Source of the DNA: Micromussa lordhowensis
Taxonomy: Eukaryota > Cnidaria > Anthozoa > Scleractinia > Lobophylliidae
DNA length: 64,000 bases
NCBI GenBank assembly: GCA_964020085.1
Contig: OZ026597.1
Coordinates: 6,384,094 to 6,448,093 of the forward strand
Reading direction: 5' to 3'
This document shows, piece after piece, positions 35,620 to 46,538 of the stretch (position 1 is the first letter of the stretch; every line of letters starts with the position of its first letter). Position numbers and translations under genes: made by a program. Below the pieces are notes generated by a model that searched no databases, was not told the DNA's origin, and was given only the letters and a program-made list of their open reading frames with translations.

Positions 35620-36955
35620 TCTACACCTCCACAGATAGAGAAGCGTTGAACTATTAGAAGTATTGAATGACAACCATGGAAAGGATGAGAAAAAGGTCGT
35701 GAAAATCCCTAGTTTGTGACGGTATTCTACACTTCTACACATAGAGAAGTGTAGAACTAAGTAAAGAATGACATCTGCGGAAAGGATGGGGAAACGGTCG
35801 TGAAAATCCCTAGTTTGTGACGGTATTCTACACTTCTACACATAGAGAAGTGTAGAACTAAGTAAAGAATTACATCTGCGGAAAGGATGGAGAAACGGTC
35901 GTGAAAATCCCCAGTTTGTCACGGTATTCTACACTTCTACACATAGAGAAGTGTAGAACTAAGTAAAGAATGACAACCGCGGAAAGGATGGGGAAACGGT
36001 CGTGAAAATCCCTAGTTTGTCACGGTATTCTACACTTCTACACATAGAGAAGTGTAGAACTAAGTAAATAATGACAACCGGGGAAAGGAAGGGGAAACGG
36101 TCGTGAAAATCCCTAGTTTGTCAAGGTATTCTACACATAGAGAAGTGTAGAACTAAGGAAAGAATGACATCGGCGGAAAGGATGGGGAAACGGTCGTGAA
36201 AATCCCTAGTTTGTCACGGTATTCTACACTTCTACACATAGAGAAGTGTAGAACTAAGTAAATAATGACAACCGCGGAAAGGAAGGGGAAACGGTCGTGA
36301 AAATCCCTAGTTTGTCAAGGTATTCTACACATAGAGAAGTGTAGAACTAAGTAAAGAATGACATCGGCGGAAAGGATGGGGAAACGGTCGTGAAAATCCC
36401 TAGTTTGTCACGGTATTCTACACTTCTACACATAGAGAAGTGTAGAACTAAGTAAAGAATGACAACCGCGGAAAGGAAGGGGAAACGGTCGTGAAAATCC
36501 CTAGTTTGTCACGGTGTTCTACACTTCTACACATAGAGAAGTGTAGAACTAAGTAAAGAATGACAACAGCGGAAAGGATGGGGAAAAGGTCGTGAAAATC
36601 CCTAGTTTGTCACGGTACTCTAAACTTCTACACATAGAGAAGTGTAGAACTAAGTAAAGAATGACAACCGCGGAAAGGATGGGGAAACGGTCGTGAAAAT
36701 CCCTAGTTTGCCACGGTACTCTGAACTTCTACACATAGAGAAGTGTAGAACTAAGTAAAGAATGACAACCGCGGAAAGGATGGGGAAACGGTCGTGAAAA
36801 TCCCTAGTTTGTCACAATATTCTACACTTCTACACATAGAGAAGTGTAGAACTAAGTAAAGTATGACAACCGCAGAAAGGATGGGGAAACGGTCGTGAAA
36901 ATCCCTAGTGTGTCACGGTATTCTACACTTCTACACATGGAGAAGTGTAGAAAAT
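35620..36955 (-). repeat. 101-bp satellite array, right, inverted (about 13 monomers)
   Basis: This is the reverse complement of the 17990-20321 satellite: GTGTAGAACTAAGTAAAGAA, GGAAAGGATGGGGAAACGG and GAAAATCCCTAGTTTGTC recur about every 101 bp. Two monomers are shortened in the hairpin (near 36128 and 36322, TATTCTACACATAGAGAAG). The strict two-type alternation of the left array is not kept. Left and right arrays face each other across about 15 kb. Confidence 0.93.
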
Positions 36956-37004
36956 AGAAAGCTGTAGAAACCTGGGATTTCAAGGCCAGTACTGGACATG
37001 ACCT

Positions 37005-37230
37005 TTATCATTCGATGCATATTTTCTTCCTTCATTGGCTTACAGCCCGCCACATGGCCTGCAAATAACTGCCTAACTGCCTTGATCGAATGTTAAAACA
37101 ATTTTTAGACATTTATCACAAAGTATGGTGATTTGTCAGTGTCTCGCAGATCAATTATTTGCCTCAGCATTCGGTTTCGGCAAACAATTCATTTTGCTCA
37201 ACTTTGTCCAATAATTGTTAATGAGTAGTG
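37005..37230. repeat. MITE remnant, family shared with 56405-56812
   Basis: CATTCGATGCAT, GGCCTGCAAATAACTGCCTA, the block GTGATTTGTCAGTGTCTCGC, ATCAATTATTTGCCTCAGC and GTCCAATAATTGTTAA are shared with the copy at 56405. The outer part also forms the inverted right end of the satellite-flanked structure. Confidence 0.7.
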
Positions 37231-37393
37231 TGCGGTCATTACGTCTCTATTCCTCTTGTCTCCTCTACTCTCGAGATAACAAATAAGTAAAATAGTAACA
37301 AAAGCACATACCAAATGATTTGGTTTTATCAACTGAGTTGATAATGTGAATTGGCCACCGTAAAGAGATTCGAAAGCTGACGTCTCGAGCGTT

Positions 37394-38169
37394 ATGCATA
37401 TGTGAATGTTAAGCCCCAGGACGGGGGCGGGCAGACCCAGGGGAATTTGACATTTTCATGGAAGCCAGAGTCAAATTTCCCACCCCAGGTTCCTACTGAA
37501 TGTCAAATTCTCGCCCCTAGGTTAACTTATTCCATGAGAGTCAGGTCTTGGCAATATAAAGGATAGATAATAAGTCGACCTCCTCTATGTCAAGGTAATC
37601 GCCCCACTCCTCATTAAAGCTTTGCAACACTATTGTTTCTTCGCTATCAATATCAAATTCCTTTTTGACAACTGATGGGAATGTGTCACCGAGGACGAGG
37701 ACTTTTCGTCGCTCACCGTATTGAACAAGATCTTTAAAATAGAGCAAAAAAAAGCATTAATATTAATCAGCTTTTGTAGTCAATCAAGTATGCACAATTC
37801 GAGTAAAAACTCCATAAATATACAAAATTCAATTCACGAAAAACAAAACAAATGAAGACCCTTCTGTTTGTAAACACACAAGCGAGGACTAAAAGAAATG
37901 ATGGCCTATATTTATGGGAAAATAAAAACAGATTCACTTACCTTCCTTCCGCTCGTCGTCAAAATTTGCTAAGCAAAAACGAAGAGAAATCGATAGCTTC
38001 TGGTGACTTCTGGGTATGATCGCGGATGACTTATTTCCAGGTTCACTCGGTCTTCCAAGATGTCGGTCATGTGAGATTTCCTACTCAGCAGAAGGCTCTC
38101 TGATCCAAATTCCCGCGGGTAGCCCGCTCCCCCCCCCCCCTACCCTGGGGTTTAACATTGATAGGTGCA
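37394..38169 (-). mobile_element. 776-bp DNA element with a two-exon PB1-like gene
   Basis: The ends TGCATATGTGAATGTTAAGC and the complement of TTTAACATTGATAGGTGCA are imperfect inverted repeats, followed inward by CCCCAGG on both sides. The insertion splits a Penelope terminal repeat; flanks TTA and TTC suggest a 3-bp target. The element carries the small spliced gene fragment at 37541-37968. Confidence 0.65.
37541..37968 (-). CDS. PB1-like domain protein, two exons (partial)
   Basis: Exon 37942-37968 (donor GTAAGTG) joins in frame to the last exon 37541-37731 (acceptor TTTAAAG), giving NFDDERKEDLVQYGERRKVL, then GDTFPSVVKKEFDID, then EETIVLQSFNEEWGDYLDIE and a stop. The basic first strand, the VVKKEFDID helix start and the acidic EEWGDYLDIEEVDLL end resemble a PB1/ubiquitin-like fold. 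Such N-terminal domains occur in some cnidarian transposon-linked proteins. No further upstream exon was identified in the element, so the start is unknown. The assignment to PB1 is by pattern only. Confidence 0.5.
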
Positions 38170-38229
38170 TTCGCCCTTCGTCGGAGTTAATCGAGGAATT
38201 GTGGGTTGTCTGTGGTTTACTAAACCAAT

Positions 38230-38376
38230 AGACCACTCTTTCTATGGGTTTACCGGTGCAATAAACTATGCGGGATGCTGGGAGAACACGAGAAAAGCTT
38301 GTATTTACAAGCTTTTCGAGTGTTCTCCCAACATCCCAAGTTGTTTATTGCGCCAGTAAGCCCATAGAAAGGGTGA
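38230..38376. repeat. 147-bp foldback element
   Basis: TTTCTATGGGTTTACCGGTG and its near-complement CGCCAGTAAGCCCATAGAAA form the arms, with AGAACACGAGAAAAGCTTG and CAAGCTTTTCGAGTGTTCT in the centre. A single-armed relative lies at about 42866-42900. Confidence 0.75.
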
Positions 38377-38793
38377 TCTATTACTTTTATGAAATAACTA
38401 TGGAAGACGTTTGTCAAAGACAGGAAAATGTATTTTACTTGCGTGATCAAGTTGCTTATTCTCATGAAAATCATGAGATTGACGCGACAAACCAATCACA
38501 GCGACTGACGGAATGAAAGCACAGACTCGGCGCCGGACACAAAATCTGCAGAGCAAAGAGACGAAAACATTTTACGCTAAAAAATGTAAGTTTAAGAAAG
38601 GAAAGGAAAAGGTTATTGGCGAAAGGTAGAAAGCATATTAATTAATTCAAAAGTATTTTGACATGTGTAGGCGGAATCGGTCATCGCGAAAGTAAGAGAC
38701 TCTACGGACAGTTTGCAATAGAACAAACTTCATACTCTTGGTGAAGTGATTCAACGATAACTTTCCAAAGGTTTGCGAATGGAATAAAGGTTA

Positions 38794-41700
38794 AATTTTT
38801 TAATTTTTATTTTATTATTACACAACTACAATACGATAAAGCTACTTACGTTACAACAAAGGTACTGTCACCACTTACAATACTAATACAGGTTTTTATC
38901 CTTCTTTTAAATTTTGTTTGTGACTCAAATTTACATTTACATTTTGAAGTACGTAAGTAAAAGGCATATTATTTTCTTAATTTGTAATTTGCAGCTACAT
39001 AGATTATAATAATTTTACTACCAATATGATTAAATTGACTTAATTTCAGTAAAAAAAAGGAGGATAAAGAAACGGATTAGTAAAAGACTGTACTCACAAA
39101 ATGTAAGTCAACAAAAACAAAAATAAAAAAGAACTAAAGAATAAAGAAAGTTGAAGAAAAGCTGTTTTATTAAATATTGCAATTTTGTTGTTTACTATGG
39201 CAATTTCTCGCTGTATATTAATCTTTTCCTTTAATAGTGCTAGAGAGCTGTCAAAATAAAGCTTTTTTTCGTGCAAGCAGCTGTTATATATAGAGTACTT
39301 TGCGATAAGAAGGGTGTAATTCAGAGAATATGTATTCCATATTCTCAAAAATTCGTGTAAGATCATGCTATTTGACAAAGTGACGGTTTCCTTAGTTTTA
39401 CTAATCCAACAGTTTTAAAATAAGCTCCAAAAGGACGAAATTAGAGAGCAATGTAAAAACATGTGATTTATAGTGTGCCTGTCAGTCAAACATTGAGGGA
39501 ATAGATCATAATCACGTATTTTGGCTCGAAAGAGAGTAACAGTTGCAAGAATATTGTAAATAATCTTGTATTGAAACATTGCTATCTTTATGTCATTCTT
39601 TATTTTGAACGGCAGTTCATAAACTCTATGAACGTTTTCCTGAGTAAAACCGCGGTAGGAGGTAAAAAGACATTTTTAACAAAGCAGAGTATACGGTTTT
39701 GGTGGAGATTGTGTTTGCGCTATTTTTGTTTGTTTGTTTTTTTTTTGTCGTTTGAAGTTTGCAAAGAAATTTTTGTTTTACTATTTCCATTGGGTAGGGA
39801 TAGAGGTGATTAATCCAAAATAGAGAGTGAAAGGGGTTTTCAGTTGAAAATTGACGGATAAAAAGTTACCGTTATTGTCAAGGAGGTTTTCGACACGTGT
39901 AATATTGTTTTCAAACCAACAATTATAAAAGAGTGGTTTACCATCAATCATAATGCTGCGATTGTTCCAAATTATTTCTTTGTGGGGGAGAGTATCATTT
40001 CGAAAGGCGTGTTTTGAACTTTGTCACAGTTTCAACACTTCGCGATAGAAAACTGGGAGGTTGTTAAAATGCAGAGAGTTAACATCGTAGTTGCAGTATG
40101 TCATAAATAACAGTCCTCCGAGATTCCGCATAGCAGCCTCAGGGATAATTGTCCAGGATGCATCGGTTCTGGATCCACGCAACTTCTAAGGCTTTGATCA
40201 TAGTGTTAAAGTCAGTCATTTTGAGACCACCGTGTTTCCTCTCACCAATGATGGTTGACTTTTTTATCTTTGCAAGTTTTCCATCCCAAATAAAACTAAA
40301 AATGAATTTTTCAATTTCTTTGTTTAAATGTTGTGCTATAACAAGGACAGACGAATTGTAAATAAGCTTAGAAAGTCCGAACGTTTTAACAATGTTTATT
40401 TTTCCATAAAGTGTAAGATTTCGTCTTTTCCAACAATTTAGTGTCTTTTCTAAATTTTTGATTTTTCTACAAAATTCAACTCGTTTGTTTTGTTTTTAAG
40501 TCGTAGGAAAAGAAGATGCCAAGAGCTTTTATTGGGTCCCGTGGCCAGCGGAACCCAAACGGCGTTTCGGTGTTATTTTTCCAGCAACCGAGCCACATTC
40601 CTTCAGTCTTTTTAGAGATTTTTGAACTTATCAAGCAGAGATAGCAGATTGACAATAGAAACAAAGTCACGAACAAAAACAGTGGTGTCATCTGCATTGA
40701 AGGAAACTTTAATTTCTTCAGTTTCACCTACTTTAATGCCTTTAATGCCGGCATCGTTCTTAATAGTTCTCGCTAGTGTTTCTACACCGATCACCAATAA
40801 CAGACCGGACAAGGTACAACCTTGTCTAACACCTCGTTCTAAAGAGAAAAACTCAGACGCATAACCATTGTTTAGAACGCAGCCGTTAACATTATAGTAT
40901 AAAACTTTGAACCAATTTTGAATGTCCGGGCCGAAGTTAATTTTTTTTAGGCAGTTATTAATGAAATCCCATTGAATAGTATCAAAAAGCTTTCATAAAA
41001 TCTAAGAAAAGGGCGATTCCAGGTATGCTGGTTTCTTCAGTGTATGACAAGATGTCGGAAAGTAAACGGATATTTTCACCAATGTACTGGTTTTTGACGT
41101 ATCCAGTTTGGTCCGGGTTAATTATTTTCGGTAGAACTTTTTCTAGCCGTTTTGCAATGATTTTAGTTAAAATCTTGTAATCAATGTTAACAAGAGATAT
41201 TGGTCTGAGGTTGTCGAGTAGTGTAGTATCATTATTCGGTTTTGAAATAAGCGTTATAATTCCCCGTCTTTGAGAGATCGATAATGACCCGCTATCAAAG
41301 ACAAAATTAAAACTGTGTTTCATATCAACATGTATTTCCTTCCAAAAGTGCTCATAAAATTCTGCTTGTAATCCACTCTATTCCGGGTGATTCTCGTTTT
41401 TAAACTCTTTTAACGCTTTAAGACATCCCACCTGTGTGACTTTCCCTTCACACGAGAGCTTATCATCATTTTCTAAAGAAATGATATTTTCCGAGAAGGC
41501 AGAAAAAGCTGAATCGTTTCGATCTGGACGGATCTGTTTTTATCTGAACTGTAAAGTGTTTTGTAGAAGTGCATTTGTTCTCGAAGAATTTCAGATTGGT
41601 CATTCGTAAAATCGTCGTTTGAAAGTTTCAATTTAGTGGTTATTTTATTTTCATAGGTTCTTTTTTCTAGGCCATGAAAGTATCTGGTGTTTCGTTCCCA

Positions 41701-42122
41701 ATGCTCGTGTCATCTGACTTTAGTTCTACAGAATCGTACCTTTTGTCTTATACTGCATAATGTTTTTTAATGGTAATCTGGCATCATAGATTTCATTGAT
41801 AATTTGCTTGTTATTGGGTAGTGTTTCAGCTTTTTTGTAAAACTCATTGATTTGATTCTGAAGATTGATTTCTGCAGATTTTCTTTTCTTTGCTTTCTTT
41901 TTGGAATATTTAATTGTAAAACCCTCTTATCTTCATTTTAATTAAATCCCATTTGAGCCTTAAGTCCTCAACGTCAGCATATTTTTGTTTAAAATTAGGT
42001 ATTTCTGTACGTCGATTAGAAACAAATTTCATCTTGAAGGAGAGACTGGTTAAACTTCCAGAAGCCAGGGCCTCTCTTATGTTCCAGTTGAGTTCATGGG
42101 ATTTTATATGTAGCATTATTGC
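38794..42122 (-). mobile_element. L1/Tx1-type LINE, 5' truncated, with 18-bp target duplication
   Basis: CGAATGGAATAAAGGTTA occurs exactly at 38776-38793 and 42123-42140. The 3' tail, A-rich in element sense, abuts the left duplication. Minus-strand frames of ORF2 follow in order: a linker (41910-42116), the reverse transcriptase (about 40610-41323) and the C-terminal region with WENNITRVENLLD-like text (about 39870-39960). Several stops and shifts interrupt it, so the copy is dead. The 3329-bp length lacks the endonuclease region. Confidence 0.92.
40476..41323 (-). pseudogene. LINE reverse transcriptase, frame-broken
   Basis: 41323-40982 encodes QRRGIITLISKPNNDTTLLD, LRPISLVNIDYKILTKIIAK, INPDQTGYVKNQYIGENIR and ALFLDFMKAF, that is RT motifs through the motif A aspartate. 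40812-40612 encodes SGLLLVIGVETLARTI and SFNADDTTVFV, the catalytic xADD motif with N in place of the usual Y. 40600-40476 continues with KKTEGMWLGCWKNNTE and GFRWPRDPIKALGIFFSYD. The motif order and wording match the L1/Tx1 group. A break near 40970 and another near 40610 separate the frames. Confidence 0.88.
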
Positions 42123-42658
42123 CGAATGGAATAAAGGTTAGTTACAGAAACGCTGCTTTGGAAAATTGTTCAGAAGGTTGAAGGCTATGAAGTGCGTGTC
42201 TCTCTGTATTTAGTTAAATAAAAGCTATCGCTTGAAAGCTAGGCTCATGGAAACCAAATTCATTTATCGTGTTATGCATGCATGCGTTGAGTTTAAATTC
42301 AAATTTCTCCTAGGCTTAAATTTCAACTCGTAAGAAATATTCTCCCTGCTTTTTAACAACCTAAACTGATCAGTTGAGCCCGCCTGTAATCAGAAATGCA
42401 TCCTCCACAGATCGCGGAAGGCACCGAAAGCGCTTAAAAATTCCTTCTAAACTTTAGCATAGACGGAATCGGCGTAAAATGTTTGCAATGGACAAAAACG
42501 TTTAAGCATATAAACTTATATATCGGAAACAACTTCTGGTCCTGTTTTTCCCTGTAAATTTCCATGTATATGTTGAATGAAAGATATTCGTGTTATTGAC
42601 ATCTCAGCCAGCGAAATCCGTTTTTTGTCGCTAGTGTTCTGCGTTCACCGTAGAGCTG

Positions 42659-42844
42659 TCAGAGATCGATCTTTGCTTTCGACCACGGCAAAAATCGTCT
42701 CTTCTTCCTGGAGCCGTCTTCCACCGCACTATTGTTTTCATTCGTTGGTTTAGATTTTGGTTTATTTGGATTTTCGCCTTCTGACCTTTCCAGACCAAAA
42801 GCCGGCTCTAAGTTGGAGAAATTTGAATGGCTCTCTTCGGCCAT
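42659..42844 (-). CDS. 61-aa basic-ended open frame, unrecognised
   Basis: ATG opens MAEESHSNFSNLEPAFGLER, with a polar middle (NPNKPKSKPTNENNSA) and a basic end (GSRKKRRFLPWSKAKIDL). It lies between the LINE and Penelope 3. It could be a first exon of a gene or of a DNA element gene; composition suggests a nuclear protein. No splice donor was chosen because the frame ends with its own stop. Confidence 0.3.
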   Translation of the reverse strand: MAEESHSNFSNLEPAFGLERSEGENPNKPKSKPTNENNSAVEDGSRKKRRFLPWSKAKIDL

Positions 42845-42949
42845 TTCGGAAACAGTGACGTAACCACTTTTCTATGTGTTTACCGGTACAATAGAACATA
42901 GGTTTTGCAACTTTATTGACCAATCAGAGCGCGCGTAGTATGTCAGTTA

Positions 42950-43800
42950 TTTTATAAACACAGAAAGATGGAGCTACGCTATTGGTTTCTGCATGGTAAC
43001 GTGAAAAAGAACAGAATAAACTAGTTGAATGAAAAGCATTCTTTGATACCGTGAGAGTTAAGAGTGTCGATTTAAAAAATAATTTTCTGTTCTAGAGTTT
43101 TACGGCTTTCTGTGGTTCCATTTAGTAGGGAAAGGCCGCAGGCTGCCATATGTTGCTTAAAATGATTGGGGAGATTAAAGTGTCTCGCGACCGGTTTAGA
43201 TGCGTTTTTGTCGTCTTTCTCTACGTCACGAAGGTGTTCTCGGAATCGGTCGCCTAGTCGTTTTCCTGTTTCGCTGATGCATAACGTTTTGCAAAGAGTG
43301 CAAGTTATGCAGTAGATGACATTGGCTGAGGTACAGGTAGAATGATCACTGATCTTGATCGATCGCTTGGGGCCCAACGTTACGAATGAAAGAACATGTT
43401 TCGCATCGTGCACGTGCGCATTTAAAAGTTCCGGGTTGAGCACTTGTTTGAAATACACTTCTGATTAAAAAGTTACTGATGTTTTGGTCGCGTTTGAATG
43501 AAATTAATTGAGGTTGCGAAAAGATTCTACATGCGAGTATCGAAATCATTTGAAGTAATTTAAAGTTTTTTTTAGCATGATGGATTTTACTGCGTGGTTG
43601 TGAGGGTGAATGGAATTCTATCATTATTCTCTTTCTGTGACGTTTGTAGTGCTGACTGCGCGCGATAGTGGCCCGCGCGCTTGAATAACAGAAGCAGGAT
43701 AGCCACGTTTGTCGAAAACATGGCACATTTCCTCCAATCTTAAGGAAAATTCAGAGTCATCACAACAAAGACGACGAAGTCTAAGAAGCTGAAAATAAGG
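42950..43800 (-). pseudogene. Penelope-like retroelement 3, frame-broken, runs into the gap
   Basis: The GIY-YIG part (43072-43370: VIYCITCTLCKTLCISETG, RLGDRFREHLRDVEKDD) and the preceding zinc and linker region are present in at least three frames, ending with EEMCHVFDKRGYPASV near 43680-43740. The YIG of the nuclease is changed to CIS, and breaks occur near 43370 and 43620. The sequence is clearly older than copy 1. The upstream RT part falls in the N gap. Confidence 0.85.
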
Positions 43801-44000
43801 NNNNNNNNNNNNNNNNNNNNNNNNNNNNNNNNNNNNNNNNNNNNNNNNNNNNNNNNNNNNNNNNNNNNNNNNNNNNNNNNNNNNNNNNNNNNNNNNNNNN
43901 NNNNNNNNNNNNNNNNNNNNNNNNNNNNNNNNNNNNNNNNNNNNNNNNNNNNNNNNNNNNNNNNNNNNNNNNNNNNNNNNNNNNNNNNNNNNNNNNNNNN
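43801..44000. other. Assembly gap (200 N)
   Basis: Exactly 200 N. The size is probably nominal. Frames reported across it are meaningless. Confidence 0.99.
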
Positions 44001-44689
44001 CTTTGAACATGGTAGATAGAACAATTCCAGTCTGCAATACTAACTTCTTCTGTGTTAAGTTGTATGTGTAACATTAACTCATGAAAATGCCCTCATGCTA
44101 TAAAATTGGCCAAAAAAATGAAAATACACCCATATAAGCAGACTTTAGGGAGCTTAAAAATGTAGAAGATATTTCAACATTTAAATCGCAATGTTATGAC
44201 CACATATATAGAGACATGGTAATGTAAGCCTGTGGTCATATGAGCTAAAGGTATGGCTTGTTATATGTTATTGACAAAGTGTGAGGTCAAGATGGCTGGA
44301 TATTGCCAATATCAAGCCATCTTGACCAAACAAGCTTGCTTCTTAAAAAGGGATTTATTATATGGCTTTGGGGGAAATGTTTTGCTGCGGGAGGCGGCAG
44401 GAAGTCTCTAGTGTGCCGGATAGCTCAATGCAACTTGAAGCACGTTTTTCGAACTTAAAATAGTATCAGCTCACCTCCAATTCGCTTCGGCTCTTGCAAT
44501 CGAACTCGAGCTGGAATGCTGATTGTTGTCTTTATCATCTGGTGGACATGAGATGTCTTCTATTTTACTAATTGCGTTTTCCAAAATGCCACGCAACTCC
44601 TCCATCTTGCACAAGCCTCACATGTAGAGCACGAAAGACCGTGGGAAGTAGATAACCCCTCATGTAATGTACGTCGAATTATAGCCTCT
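44001..44689. other. Noncoding stretch with a hairpin
   Basis: A near-perfect 21-bp hairpin lies at about 44284-44328 (GGTCAAGATGGCTGGATATTG and its complement, one mismatch). Otherwise no gene is recognised. Confidence 0.45.
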
Positions 44690-44992
44690 CGAAACGACGA
44701 AACGACATGACGAAACGACGAAACGACATAACGAAACGACGAAACGACATAACGAAACGACGAATGCCACAACGAAACGACGAAACGACAAACGAGACGA
44801 GCCGACGAATCAAACTGGCGATTCGCCGAATCGACCTAGGAGTATCGGTGTGCCGAAACGACGAAACGCCATAACGACATGTCGAAACGACGATACCACA
44901 TGACGAAACGTCATAACGGAACGACGAAACGCCATAACGGAACGACGAAACGACGAAACGCCATAACAAAACGACGAGTCGAACATTTTGTC
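44690..44992. repeat. GACGAAAC minisatellite
   Basis: Degenerate tandem repetition of ACGAAACG/ACGACGAAACG units with interspersed CATAACG and CATGACG. All six frames appear open because the repeat lacks stops, so the overlapping frames here are not genes. Unit length is about 8-19 bp and irregular. Confidence 0.85.
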
Positions 44993-45707
44993 CAAGATCT
45001 ACCTTCATACTGGAGGGTCGGGTTTTTCTTTAGGGGGTTTCCCTCCCCTAGGTTTGAAATCAGAGTTTTCCATTTTCTTACACGTACTAGTCTCGTCAAC
45101 CTGGAGCAGGTTGGTTTTAAGGCGCCAACCACTCGCCTTTGTACCACCAGAATCAGTAATAAACGACCCCTCGGCGTGAACGCTCCTGGTTGGGACTGGA
45201 CTAACAAAGGCTGTGGTGAGACGCAAGCCTTATAGAGGCATTTTATAGAGATTAGGAGCTCGTCCCTAATCTCACCCCTGGCAATATTAGTCCTTTTTTA
45301 TGCTTATGATCTAGCTATTTAAAAATTTTGTTAGGTTTTCCAAAAAACAAGTACAAATCTAAACTGGAAGGTATGAATTATTTTAACGAGTGATAGCTGG
45401 AATTGCGTAGCTAGAATAAGTTATAGAAGTTAGTTGGGGAAAATATAATTCACTCGCTCTGTCTGTCAGTCAGTCAGTCGATAAGTCGTAAACAATATTT
45501 TTGTAGTAACTCCGCTGACCAGGGTATTTCGCGCGAGGGCCGACCATTGTGAACACAATGCCTGCCAAAGCGGACACCAAAGCGATAAACTGATCTTTCA
45601 CCAAACGCTCCCAAATTAAAGACTATTTGGTATGTAACAAAGGTTGTTGTATAATTCGATCCATCGATAGCTTTGACAGAGGCTTTTAACCCAAACTTTG
45701 TAAAAAG
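44993..45707. other. Stretch without recognised gene
   Basis: 44995-45235 is GC-richer with overlapping frames in several phases but no domain. From 45240 the sequence is AT-rich; a small GTCAGTCAGTCAGTC repeat lies near 45463. Confidence 0.35.
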
Positions 45708-46037
45708 TCATGTGAGTAGCCTGCGTGACCGGCGTCGAAGGGGAGGGAAAGGGGAAAACGACTGCGCGAAGCGAGTGAGCGTGACGCGTGACGGGTGAGC
45801 GTGACGGGTGAGCGTGAGGGTAGGTGACGTCTGCAAGGATGCTATTGTTTTCTTCATTCCGCCCCCTAATTAAATATGCAAAACTCACTCAACTGTGGAG
45901 TGTCTGGCTGTCAAAATTATCCAATCAGAATTACGCAGCTTTTTTCGCGGCAAAGTGTAAAGGCGCCAAGAGGTTCTCGTATTTCTTGTTTTTACTGTTT
46001 GCGGGAGAAAATTAAATAATTCGAAGATCTTTGGAGG

Positions 46038-46538
46038 ATGGAAAAAGTAAATATCTTTAAACCTTCGGCGAGAAAAGGAACATTCGGGGATGTTTTAAGC
46101 GAAACTTTGAAAAACGTTGGGATTACTGTGAATGCTTCTGACAACGATTCGCAAGTGGCTTGCAATGCCTGTTATCGGAAGATAAAGAACTTGGGTGAAC
46201 TTCTCCAATTCATAAGAACACATTTAGCCCGGAAGAGAGAAGAAAACAAGGAGAATTCCGAAGGTGCCAAAAGAAAATTACCTGACGTTTTGTCTCCTAC
46301 AACACGCGGCAGTCCTCATAATCGCAAAAGCGTGAGAACTAATTCTCCCGATACAAAAAGCGACCAAAGAGTAATGGAAGCGTCCAGTGTGAAGGGTAAA
46401 AAATCTCTGCAATTTGCCGACCGCGGAAAAAACGACGAATTTCTTAGAGCGGTACATAGCAATTTGTTGTCTTACAACTTTGACGATTTGGATACGTCGA
46501 AAGGAGCCGCGGTTTTTAGTTGTCATCGCTTATCCTAG
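46038..46538 (+). CDS. Zinc-finger-like N-terminal protein of TAGCCTGCG element 1 (truncated)
   Basis: The 166-residue frame begins MEKVNIFKPSARKGTFGDVL. A cysteine motif CNACYRKIKNLGELLQF lies at about 42-58, followed by a coil-like charged helix (RTHLARKREENKEN) and a basic proline-serine region (KRKLPDVLSPTTRGSPHNRK). The last dozen or so residues lie past the deletion junction. The CxxCY-RxxK layout recurs in the frame at 61556-61783 in TAGCCTGCG element 3, so this is a gene of the element family. The role is presumably DNA binding or transposase N-terminus; this is inference. Confidence 0.6.
   Translation: MEKVNIFKPSARKGTFGDVLSETLKNVGITVNASDNDSQVACNACYRKIKNLGELLQFIRTHLARKREENKENSEGAKRKLPDVLSPTTRGSPHNRKSVRTNSPDTKSDQRVMEASSVKGKKSLQFADRGKNDEFLRAVHSNLLSYNFDDLDTSKGAAVFSCHRLS

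Larger units (their letters stand above)
37316..38222 (-). pseudogene. Penelope terminal-repeat remnant split by a DNA element
   Basis: 37316-37393 carries the terminal block (TTGGTTTTATCAACTGAGTT, AAGCTGACGTCTCGAGCGTT) and 38170-38222 continues it (CGCCCTTCGTCGGAGTTAAT, GAATTGTGGGTTG). The two pieces are contiguous in the other Penelope copies, so the element at 37394-38169 inserted between them. Confidence 0.8.

Noticed and set aside
43624..44074. Frames crossing the N gap
   Set aside because: Translated X residues only bridge the gap artificially; the real sequence is Penelope debris.
44560..45207. Several overlapping 60-118-codon frames on both strands
   Set aside because: They come from the stop-free minisatellite and its edge, with no domain.
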